Assembly (NCBI RefSeq): GCF_022605725.1
Contig: NC_065551.1
Coordinates: forward strand, 27,032,001 to 27,096,000
Origin: Anthonomus grandis grandis
Lineage: Eukaryota; Arthropoda; Insecta; Coleoptera; Curculionidae
Length of the DNA stretch: 64,000 bases
Direction: 5' to 3'
Shown: positions 40,501 to 50,597 of the stretch, piece by piece
Position numbering within the stretch: the first letter of the stretch is position 1
How the letters are laid out: the number at the start of each line of letters is the position of its first letter
Made by a program: the position numbers and the translations under genes
Notes under the pieces: model-generated
Databases searched by the model: none
What the model saw: only the letters and a program-made list of their open reading frames with translations
Told to the model about the DNA's origin: nothing

Positions 40501-42862
40501 TTCTCATTATTACCGTCACTACGTTCATAAAGTACATTTTCCAATTGAGTCAAATTATTCTGGAGAATGGGTTCCTGAATTTCTTGAAAATCATTCCCCA
40601 GTGCCAAATCTGATTTATCTTCAATCGTTGCAGGTACTGTAAAAAGATTAGTTAAATAAAAAAACAGTTTGAACAGTTATTTTTACGTCGAATTTAAACA
40701 TAAAAAAATGTTACATCCATTTTTAAATATGCAGCTGAACAGTGTAATTGAAAAGTGTTAATATTTCTTATACACTACTTACCAAGGTTCTCTTCAAAAT
40801 TAATAACTCCATTTTCAAATATATTTCCCAAATTTTGTGTCCACATTTCATCTCTGTTATTATAGGATTCCCCAATTTCGTCTGCATCTAATCCTACCAG
40901 TTCCGTCTGCATAGTATTTACTGAAAATTTTTTGTAAGAATACATACCAATAATTTAAACCTATTTTTTAGTGCTTTTAGCGGACATAATATACTTAATT
41001 TAAAACATTTTTACAAGATTTTTACCTATGTCAGTACATTCATTCTGCAAAATTATAAGGCTATGTTGAGACGCTTCTTCGATAATATTGTCAGGCTCCT
41101 CATGACATATTTCTTCCCCCATATTACTGGAATTTTTATTCATCGCCATTTGTAGAATCAATTCTGTTCTTGTCAAGCTAAAAATAGCATTAATTATATT
41201 AACTTGTGTGCGAAATTTGGTTAAGATCAATTAAATATTTTAAAAGCTATGACAAAAAAACAATTATTATTTGTAACTTTGACACCCTGTACCCTTGCTA
41301 TAAATCATTTTTGAGCAAAATTTTATTGAAAATTTTTTTTATTTATTTTACTTCTTCAAATCCACATAAATAAATAATTATCTCTTTTACACTTACCTTT
41401 TTTTGTCCATTTTCACTGTGAATTTACAACTACTTACTAACTAAAAAAACTAATCAACGCTCGTTGTCACTGTGCAAGTATGACTGATTGAACACGAGGT
41501 ATTATTTTTGCAAGGGCCGCAGACACTAAGTAGTAAGGTTACAAACTGAACAAAACCACCTGATGCATTGCAAGAAAACAGCATATATTTGTTTACCCAA
41601 AGAAACTGCCTACTTGTGTTGTATTTACACTTACTGCTTTTTCCTGTTGTCACAAAAGATTTTTACATTTTTTGGCAGTTACTGCCTTTCTCCATAGTTG
41701 GGCAGTATACTGTTGTGACAACTTTTGAACCAACTATATTGTCTGAACCGTTATTATTTTCGGTCTTTGAAGTTAATAGTAGTAATGAAGTAACTATCCG
41801 ACCACTTACTTAATGCCATCAACTTTTTTGGAGATTGTTTTAAAGCAGATTTTGTGCAAATATTTCTTAATAAATAACATATAAAAATATATTTTCTGAT
41901 ATTTGTCAAAGCTTAAAAATTGTAATTTTAATTTAGAGATGTACACTGGTTAATAAAAACCAATGATTTGAATAAAGAGAAGTGGCTAAATAGCTCCTGC
42001 AATGCTGCATTGAGACTAGATGTCGGTTCCGGTATGTATGTCAACCCTGACCAAGCAGAAGACTTAAAAAGATTGGGGAAGGTATGTATGTATTTAATGT
42101 CTCATTTGAAAAAAGGTCTGGGCAAATTTTTATCCTTAGATAAATATTGTTGTTGACGGCTTTGTTGATGTTGAAGCCCCTGCCCATGAAGCTACAAAGC
42201 ATACTGTATATATTTTCTTGAATAAATCTGAGCTACTTGATAAGATAATTATAAAACTACCCATTCACTTAAGATACCACAGAAGTTTAATGGGAGGGTA
42301 AGTGACATTTTAATATAAACATTCATTAATCTAGTTGTTTTATTATATTGAATTAATTTGCTAAATCTTAAAACAGTTTTTTATAAAAAGCCGTTGATCC
42401 ATGTTCTCGGTTCACTCCTGGCAATTAGTTGATAGAAACAGAGTAAATTTATTCAATATTAATTTTTCATATGTAGCTACAACTAATATTATCTTTTAGC
42501 CATGCAAAAGTTAAGCTCACTAGGCCACTTTTCCTAATAAGTTGTCTAGAAAACAATATAATTTGTGGAAAAGGCAAAAAGGTTACAGCTCCAACCAGTG
42601 CAGAAGAACCAGGAGTACCAAAAGTGTGGAAAAATATCACCTATAAAGCAGTAAGAATAGGATTTAATACGATGATATTATCAGTTAAGAAATACCTATA
42701 ATTTTTCAGGACTTTGAAGAGCCCGAGCTGCTGGTTCCTATAGGAAATTTAGATGATTACCCTTGTGTTGCCATTATTTCATGTATATTGGGCTGTGCCG
42801 GTTGCATTTATATTTTGTCGTTAACTTACAACCAAAACTATTATAGAGAAAAAAAACAGTAA
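37559..42862 (+). CDS. PIG-X: PIG-X, GPI mannosyltransferase I stabilising subunit
   Basis: Five exons: 37559-37680, 41937-42081, 42140-42297, 42500-42650 and 42710-42862. All phases agree, giving 242 residues (human PIGX is about 258). In other eukaryotes PIG-X is an ER membrane protein that binds and stabilises PIG-M, which adds the first mannose to the GPI anchor. Residues 1-20 form a signal peptide (MKIQFLCIFVLVFTRIIKGA). The lumenal domain has the family signatures ENLGFHRDV, LNSSCNAALRLDVGSGMYVN and VDVEAPAHEATKHTVYIF, the LPIHLRYH block that defines the PIG-X/PBN1 family, and a TRPLFLISC strand. One C-terminal membrane segment follows (CVAIISCILGCAGCIYILSL) and then a short basic tail. 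Intron 1 is 4.26 kb because of a transposon insertion. AATAAA at 43001 is a likely poly(A) signal. The gene is tail-to-tail with Vkor. Confidence 0.9.
38232..41709 (-). mobile_element. DNA transposon, 3.48 kb, in PIG-X intron 1
   Basis: The terminal inverted repeats match over about 30 bp: the left end TATACTGCCCAACTATGG (38232 on) and, on the other strand from 41709, TATACTGCCCAACTATGG, both continuing into (A/G)AAAGGCAGTA. An 8-bp GTTGTGAC sits just outside both ends at slightly different distances, so the target duplication is uncertain. It carries a spliced, broken transposase gene on the minus strand. The superfamily is not assigned with confidence. The protein belongs to a family common in insect and cnidarian genomes. 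Confidence 0.8.
38709..41410 (-). pseudogene. Broken transposase of the 38-41.7 kb element
   Basis: On the minus strand the gene starts at 41410 with a 14-nt exon (MDKK, donor AG|GTAAGT) and continues through acidic N-terminal exons (41230-41000, 40607-40422). Next comes a basic region (40349-39819) with NPPTNKIDRQ and the diagnostic HYRREHAPYVKYLPSD block, a cysteine/histidine cluster (HEHQSENLNPECSVC) and SADLERIIMLPRMKSFKKVL, then FEAGHTFMSADSLHHQIE and a C-terminal part ending at 38709. Between 39334 and 39208 the segment that normally holds the WADN-type catalytic block is missing and stops appear. So the enzyme is dead. The identification rests on remembered family motifs. Confidence 0.7.
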
Positions 42863-43209
42863 CAATTTTAATGTTACAAGTTAAGCTGCTAACTATTGAT
42901 TTAAAAAAATCCTTACATACTGACTGATTTGTATTCATTCCTATATATGTTTCTAGTCAACCTATTTAGCATAAGATCCATTTTATGACTGTTTTAAGAA
43001 AATAAAACTCATTGCAATTAACTAATAAACATTTTATAACACTAAATACATATTTACAAAATAAAAAATCCTGAGTACAAGGTAATATCAACTGTTAGGA
43101 GAGCTCTCAACTATATTATATTAAATATAAGAATTAGGTACTAATAAAGCCACTACTATCCTTTTTTTAAACAATAACAGAACTGTTTTTTTAAAGAAAT
43201 AATTTTTTC

Positions 43210-46200
43210 TTACTCAGCCTTCTTTCTTTGAGAAACTTCGTGTTGTGTCTGTATTGCTTCACTTAGCTCTCGGATTTTTTTATGCTTCTTGGTGATCAAA
43301 ATCAAGTTCATCACATTTACTAAATAAGTTCCAATACATACCAAACACATATCTTTTAAAATAAAATATAAGATGTACGCAAAATACATGGAGGCAAAGT
43401 TGGATAGTATTATTAAAAAGAGAGATGCATTTACTGCCACAGGTGAGTTAACCAAACCTAAAATAAAATTGCTAAAAAGTTAATATTTCTCTTAGAAGCA
43501 GATACTTACTAAGTGTGGCAATCATGCTGTAAAACACAATTCCAAAGAAGCTGTTGGGTTTATAAAAAACAGACTTTTTTCCAAAAATGCCAAAGCCTTT
43601 TCCATACCTAAAAATCAATTTGAATTTATACATTTATCCAAATTATATTTTACTCTAAAACAAACAGTAATTTTTGAAGAAAAATATACTTTTAGTATTG
43701 TATATATATGTATAGTATTGTAACTAATACTATATGGTTGATGTGTGTTCTAGCTATGTTTTTGGTTCTGATACACTATAGAAATATGCCTCACATAACT
43801 AATCTTTCCCTTACAAAACTAAAAAATAGTAATTGTAAGAAGGGGAGCAAAATAACTTATTGAGTCCTTTCTAACTATGGGTAGTGTAATCAAGAAAAAA
43901 TGTTGCTGCCCTTTTGTTATTTAAATGAATGAAACACAGGTTTATGATGGAAAGAAGATCATGGGCTACTAACTTAAGCTGCTTATCTCAGTTTATTTAT
44001 TTATATAATCCTAGATGATCAGGGTCAAGTAGATGTCATAATTACAGGTTTTCAGAAAAAAATTGATCAGATCCATTTGTATATACTCTGACATAAATCA
44101 GAACATTTAGGGTTCTCTGAAGAAGTGCTTACCCTAAACTTATGAAATCATATTTGTTAGAGAGACATCGATTTGTTGAAGTTGAAGGGTGATGAGAATA
44201 TCTTGTAAGTTAGAAGTTCCCCAAAGTTAATATTTGGGATCCTTGCTCTTTTTACTGTTTATAAACGAGCTTGTGGAATATTTAAAAAACCTCAAGCTGT
44301 TTTTTGCTGATAACCTTAAAATTTAGGGCAAATATGTATGTACAGAATTAGAATGTCTTCATTTACAAAGTGACCTTAACATTCTAGATGAATGGTGTCA
44401 TATAAAGTAGGCTTAACTTAAATGTTTCAAAATGATTTGTCCTTTCATATTTTAGAAAAAAAATATTATAAGTCAATAGTATGAAATAAATTTGGAGAAA
44501 CTTGGCAGACTTAGAACGGTCTAAGATTTGGGAAACAACTTTGATGAATCATTTAATTTTAATGATCATATTCTAAGAACAATACTTTCTGCATCAAAAT
44601 CATTGGGTTTTATTTTAAGAAACAGCAAAGCATTTAAAAACTCAAAAGCTTTAAAAATTTTATTTAATTCATTGGTTAGATTTCAATCAGGATATGCTAT
44701 GATTACTTGGCATCCACTGATTACTGCTTTTTCATTTTTATTTAGGTTGTTGAATATCAAAATAGACTGTGTAGTAAGTCTGCTAAATAAAATAGCTTTT
44801 TGTGTTCCAAGACAAAATTCAAGAAACCCAATGTCTACAGTGAGCATCCAAATAGCAATATTGTGGCTAGATCTCTAATAGATTATGTCAAAAATTATGC
44901 TGGAATTCATTAAGAGAAAGCTATTATTGTAAGAGAATTTCTATTGTTTTTTTTTATTATATATTTGTCTGTATTGCTTTTTCTTGGTTTATCTACTTTT
45001 TCTACTTACTCTACCTAAAATGTTTTGGATTCTTATTTAGGCTTCTTGTTATGATAGGTGCAAAGTATCTACACATTTGTAATAATTATTGTTTATTTTT
45101 ATTTTTTTTAATCTAACTACATTTGAATTTCCGATAAGTGGGTGACTGTTGAAAATAAAGTCCTGTCTTTTTTATTTATATTGTAGTATTTAATTTTAAA
45201 ATTTGAATTTCACCCCTAGAGATATAATGTCATATGTGTTGACAGTTATTATATTTTGTAAGGTTAGCATGAGTGATGTGAACTGACAATTATGGTGAGA
45301 TGTATTAAGTTACCTGTAGGAAATTATGGATTTATGAGTAATAATTTGTGTATTTGTTTAACTAAATAAAAAGGTCATTCTACAATATATTTTATAAACT
45401 TATCTATTATCTACTTAAAAGTGTTAATATTTTTCTTGATTATATTGCATTAAAATATAGAACTACAGATAATTGGTAATTATTAGCAAAGCAGACAGCC
45501 ATTGACAAGATCAGAAACTGGCTGAACATTAACTTATATAAATACCGTAGTTTCCCCTAACTTTAGTCCTAAAGCGCAACTATGGTCCAAAGACCGCGTA
45601 AATTTAAAAAAATCACGTGTATGTTATCCCCACTTAAACGAACGAAAAATGCAGCTACCCGCAAAGACAACTATTGAAACCGCCTAGAGAAGTTGTTCCA
45701 GTTGCCGTCCGCATGGTCCCAGACGCAGAGCGATTACAAGATCAAAGGGCTCAGTTAAGTGTGATTTTCATAACCTACGAACTTTGTGCTGTCCATCCCT
45801 TACGGTAAAGATTTTCCTTATATACTTTTTCCTGTATATTTATTTATATGTTTCTGCTTATTAAAGATGTTTGAAATTCATATAACCTTAATTTATTTTT
45901 TTAAATATTTTTGTTTATGGAAAATGGCTTAGAACCTAACAATGACCACTGGACCATTGTTGGAAACTTGTCGACCATTGTTGGGATACTGTTTCTTAAA
46001 GATTAATATTAACCTATTATAGGTGCCAGACTATTGTTATGTGCCAAAAAATAAAACATTGCATTTTTTAGTTTTTTAAAAACAAATTATTGCATTTTTA
46101 TTCTTTTTCAGATGCCTAGATCAAAATTGGAACGTAGAAAAGTAGGGGCAAGGCCCTATATCCCCTATTCCGAAAAGGTTTTGGGGCAGTGCATTGGAGA

Positions 46201-49200
46201 TATAAAAAAATGGAAAAATGTCTCGAAGAAAAGCTTCAGAGACCTATAATATTCCGCGCAGCACTATTATTTCAAAACTAAAAGCAATAAAAAATAACTG
46301 TATTAACCCACCAGGACGAAAATGCGTTTTTAGTGAGGAAGAAGAACAGTATTTTGTTCAACACTGTATTGTGATGTGTGAGTTTGGCTTTCCCGTGACT
46401 CCATTTGATTTAAGATGTATTTGGATAGTACCGGGCGCAACGAATCAAGGTTTCAAAATAATTTTCCGGGAAAACGTTGGATGGAAGGCTTTTTACTGCG
46501 GAGAAAAGGGGATTTGTCGAAGAGGCTTTGTAGTAACATTAAGAGATGCCGAGCTGCTGTCGATGATCAAATTATAAAAAAATATTTTGACCATTTAGAA
46601 GCCGAAGTTCAAGGGGTTCCTCCAACAGCGATATTTAACTACGACGAAACTAATCTGGTAGATGATCCTGGCAAAAAAATAGTTTTAAGTAAGCGAGGCT
46701 GCAAATATCTGGAACAAATTAAAAATTCCACTAAACCGGCAGTTTCTATTATGATGTGTGGCAATGCTGCAGGTGAATTATGTCCTCCATATGTTAACTA
46801 TAAGGCCGAAAAAATGTGGGATACGTGGACCGAGGGTGGACCTGCAGGAACCAGATATAATAGAAGTAAAAGTGGATGGTTTGATGGATCTAGCTTTGAG
46901 TACTGGTTTATGTCAATTCTACTTCCCATGATAAAGCGCAGTAGATTTCAAAAATCTGTCATGATCGGAAATAATTTAAGCTCACATATGAGTCCCAAGG
47001 TTATTAAATTATGCGAGGAACATAACATTGCCTTTGTAGCATTGCCACCAAACTCGACTCACTTAACTCAGCCGCTGGATTATTTTTAAAAATTCATTGG
47101 CGAAAAGTGTCGGATGAGTGGAAAAGCTCTTCTGCTGGAAGAAGACATCCTACAGTCCCTAAAGACGTTTTTCCATGCCTTTTAAACGAATTGTTTGGGA
47201 GAACAAAAGAAAATGCTGCAACCAATTTACAGTCTGGTTTTAGAAAAGCAGGGATTTATCCTTTCAGTTGGGATCAGGTTTAAGCTAGACTTCCCAGTAG
47301 CAACAGGGTTAATGAGTCTTCTGATTATGGTTTGATCAATAAATCGTTTACAGCTTTTCTTGAAAATGTCAGAAACTGTTCCCCGGACTATCAGGAAAAA
47401 GAAAAAATTAAATGTTAAGCCAGGCAAAAGTATAGGACCAGATAATATCAACGAGTCTAGTAGTTCTGGAACAGAAAAAAAGAAAAAAAGTAAGCAGCTT
47501 AATAAATTTGCATTGAGTGATTCAGAGGAAGAAAGTTTAGGAGAAATTTCTTTAGGCTCCGATACTCTATCAGAGAATTTTAGTGATATGCTACCAACCT
47601 TCATTGATGAACCTTCATCACAAAATAATCAATCTAGTACAATATCTGAAGGCGATTTTGTTATAATCATTTTTGAACAAAAACATTTTCCAGGTGTGGT
47701 CGAGGAAACAACAAAAAATGGGTACATGGTCAGCTGCATGGAACAAATTGGGAATCTATGGAAGTGGCCAATACAAAAGGATGTCCTAAAATACTCTAAA
47801 GAAGATATTGTAAAGAAAATAGAAAGTCCAAAATTATTTTCTAAGAGTCGACAACTGTATTTAGTTGCAGAATTGCAAAAAGATTAGGCTAGCTAGAACA
47901 CTTTAATTTTTTTAGTTAGTTTAAAAACAAATCTTGTGCGTTTTGTTAAAGATAAATCTTGTGTTCTCTACTAATTTTGACTGTTTAACCTAAAAATTTG
48001 ATTTTACTTTTAATTACTGTCTAAGCTCAATAATTATGGCTTTAGAGGTGTGGCATTGCAATGGCTGGAATCCTATCTGTCTAATCGTACCCAAAGAGTT
48101 ACAGTATCTGGATGTTTATCCAATTCCAGATCCCTTAAAACTGGAGTACCTCAGGGTTCAGTGTTAGGACCACTATTATTTTTGCTCTATGTAAATGATT
48201 TGGGTTCATTAAAACTGCAGGGCAAAGTGGTTCAGTTTGCTGATGATACCACCATTTTATGGAATCATAGAGATTCTGATAATGTTAGAGCCCAGGTTTT
48301 TAAGGATCTTAAGATTTTATCGGAGTGGTGTGCTGCAAACAGTCTTGTATTTAATGTGGGCAAAACCTTTATTTATGGGATTTAAGTGTGACGTTCAGGG
48401 CCTTATGTTTAGTGAAAACTCCCCCTTGCAAAACAAAGAAAACTGTAAGTTCCTTGGTATTACCATTGATGGTCGCCTTCGCTTCGAAGATCATATCCTA
48501 AATCTTGCATCAAAATTATCCTCTGGATGCTTTGCAGTAAGAATGGCGGGGCATGAGCTGGGAGGGGTAGTTGCACGTTCAGTGTACTTTTCTCTTATTG
48601 AGTCCCACCTTCGTTATGGCTTGCCTTTTTGGGGTTTAAGCAACAAGGGATTATTAAACATAATTTTTGTGATTCAAAAAAAGGCAGTTAGATACCTATG
48701 TTCCGCTAGGTTAAGAGATTCTTGTAAACCTCTCTTTATATCTCAAAAAATCCTAACTCTTTTTTCTCCTTTTATCTTAGAAACAGCTACTCTTATTTAT
48801 AAATGTCCTTAACCTCCCTCTAACACTGGTCATATGACTCGCCAGGTTAACGATTTTCCCTTACCAATCCCTACATCCTCCCTCACCAAGAACTCACTTA
48901 TATAACTTAGCAAAAAAATTTACAACCATGTTCCTCTATGTATCAGACAAGTTTTAGAAGTTAAGAGATTCGAAAAGGAATTAAAGTCACTTTTATTATC
49001 CAGGGCATATTATAGCCTTGACGATTTTTTTAATGATACCTTTTAACCTGTGCTCTAACATCATTTTAGTGTTTTAGTTTTGTTTCCTGTTAAATAATTT
49101 AATTTACTTCTTCTAAATTCTGTTTTATTGACAGCTTTACTTATTTTTTAATGAAATTTATCAAAAAGATGCTTTTTTTTTCTCAATCTGTTTTGTTATG

Positions 49201-50597
49201 ATTAATTTTGGTAATGTGTGTAAATTTTATGGTAAAGTGTTTTAGATGTTATGTTTGTTTGAAATTTGAAGTTTAAAGTGAATTTGGAATTTTTTAGTTT
49301 TTAGGATGCTTGTACACAAGATTTTGTTGTCTTACGTAATATAGCACATTTTCTTTCATATGAGGAGTTATAAGTTTTCTTTTTTTGGCAAAGTGCTTGG
49401 ATACGATTGATCGGATATTGAAAAGTATGTTAATTTACCCTAAAATACCTTTTTTTTAAAATAAATTTCGACTTTAAAATCTGAGTTTTATTTTTCATTA
49501 TCGGTTTTCTGAACCATAGTTGTGTTTCAGTATACCAACTTTGGTCCAATGCATCATTTAGATGATATAATCATTCTGGACCATACCTAGTTGGGTAACT
49601 ATGGGCCCAACATTGTACCGCTTATTTTTTATTTATTTTGCTTTATATATAAGGTCTATCTATAATTTGTTTAAAAAAGCTAATAAGGTCACCTAACAGG
49701 AACATATCTTAAAACAAACATTTAGTCTATAGGGCTTTGTACACTTGTAAAGTAAGAGAAAATCTAAAAAGTGGACTATTGTTATGGGAAATTACGGTAC
49801 AACATTCATACTGTAAATGAACATGTGTAAAATTCAAAAGTTAGATTGTTAAATACTTCTTTGAAAAAGAATATATTGTTTAATGTTACTAATGAAACAA
49901 GAAAAATTGCTTATATATATTACAAATTGAGAAGCTTTTATTAGACAAAAGGAATAATTTTTTTAAAATGAGATATTACTAGATTGTCTATTACTAATTT
50001 TCCATAAACCCAACTTATTATTATTGGAAAGTGGAAGCCTTATATGAATACTAAGCTGTTATGAGTTTATGTGCTCTATTGAACTATACTAAGTATTTTT
50101 GATAATTATATTTGGAGACATTGTGAGAAGCCTTGATTACTAGTACTAAGGAAAAATGCAAAAAGAGTTTCAATTGGTCTCCTTAGGTTAAGTCTATTAG
50201 TTTTGAATAGTCATGATTAGACTTGATTCTAAATTTTGTCATTTATGATATAATATAAACATTGATACAAAACCCTTGCAAGCTTGAACTATATTCTTTA
50301 TAATTTTATATATGTATCCATAATTTATGTGAAAATGAAGTATTGAATGTGGCACCTAAAATCAACTTACGAGGATCCAAAGGCTTTGGTACAGCTCATG
50401 TGGGGACTTATGTCGCAATAAGGTTTATAGTTTTTATTTTCATCCATATGTAGTTCCACCACATATGCATAAAGCGAAAGTCCTAGGCCCACCAGACAAA
50501 AAAATATCAAGAGACGATTGTAGACCCATAGAGGCATTCCCTTATTTTCTTCCACATTTCGCTCACTGGCCATTTTCTGCTGCATATTTGCGCGCAT
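43210..50597 (-). CDS. Vkor: Vitamin K epoxide reductase (VKOR) homologue
   Basis: Three exons on the minus strand: 50597-50371, 43607-43510 and 43457-43210. Phases agree and give 190 residues. It reduces vitamin K epoxide/quinone at the ER membrane by thiol-disulfide exchange. The redox residues are present: the lumenal cysteine pair in YCDISPHMSCTKAFGSS and the active-site CxxC in KDMCLVCIGTY. Membrane segments: LLIFFCLVGLGLSLYAYVV, the FGIVFYSMIATL block after YKPNSFFG, SLFLIILSNFASMYFAYI, and the CxxC helix continuing to YLVNVMNLILI. The C-terminus is charged (KKHKKIRELSE.., ending RKKAE). In-frame methionines at positions 5 and 9 could also serve as starts; the first would make the N-terminus longer than in vertebrate VKORC1 (163 residues). 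Intron 1 is 6.76 kb and is filled with transposons. Confidence 0.92.
43608..44149 (-). other. Vkor: Vkor intron 1, right of exon 2, unassigned
   Basis: AT-rich intron sequence without recognised elements before the LINE remnant that starts near 44150. Confidence 0.4.
44150..45180 (+). mobile_element. Degenerate LINE fragment in Vkor intron 1
   Basis: Plus-strand pieces in several frames follow the order of a LINE reverse transcriptase C-terminal half. A GVPQ/FGSLLFL-INEL-like region lies near 44225-44280, with a decayed LFFADNLKI (the YADD box, 44290-44325). Then come FNFNDHILRTILSASKSLGF and a 'SLVRFQSGYAMITWHP' segment (44528-44720). It ends with TTGAAAATAAAGTCCTGTC, a typical LINE 3' end. 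Many stops. Confidence 0.6.
46112..47887 (+). pseudogene. Tigger/JRK-like transposase pseudogene
   Basis: From ATG 46112 (MPRSKLERRKVGARPYIPYS), the HTH continues in a second frame as MSRRKASETYNIPRSTIISK after an extra A in a run of seven A near 46203. A further shift near 46415 moves to the frame with KRWMEGFLLRR and the DDE domain. That domain has NYDETNLVDDPG (first aspartate), a block equivalent to the second aspartate reading GNNLSSHMS (D replaced by N), LPPNSTHLTQPLD, a stop, then a shifted C-terminal half (HWRKVSDEWK..., FRKAGIYPFSWDQV) and a last frame (47360-47887). At least three frame breaks plus the catalytic change make it inactive. Confidence 0.82.
48030..49100 (+). mobile_element. 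5'-truncated LINE reverse transcriptase inside the Tigger element
   Basis: Starts abruptly within the RT domain: YGFRGVALQWLESYLSNRTQ, GVPQGSVLGPLLFLLYVNDL and VVQFADDTTILW (FADD box). A frameshift near 48377 moves to CKFLGITIDGRLRFEDHI, then LRYGLPFWGLSN and VIQKKAVRYL. The usual C-terminus follows with a further shift. The 3' border is approximate. RT core motifs are intact but the protein is split and lacks endonuclease and N-terminal parts. Confidence 0.8.
49800..50370 (-). other. Vkor: Vkor intron 1, left of exon 1
   Basis: AT-rich intron sequence between the Tigger right end and the exon 1 donor (GTAAGT, minus strand, 50370-50365). Nothing recognised. Confidence 0.45.

Larger units (their letters stand above)
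45543..49799 (+). mobile_element. pogo/Tigger-type DNA transposon, 4.26 kb, with LINE inside
   Basis: The left end TACCGTAGTTTCCCCTAACTTTAGTCC and the reverse complement of the right end, TACCGTAATTTCCCATAACAATAGTCC, match at 22 of 27 positions, with TA at each tip as expected for Tc1/mariner/pogo target sites. (The sequences are given in full only as coordinates 45543-45569 and 49773-49799.) Inside lie a broken pogo-type transposase gene (46112-47887) and a 5'-truncated LINE (about 48030-49100). Subterminal copies of an ACCATTGTTGG/ACTATGGTCC motif lie near both ends. Confidence 0.82.
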
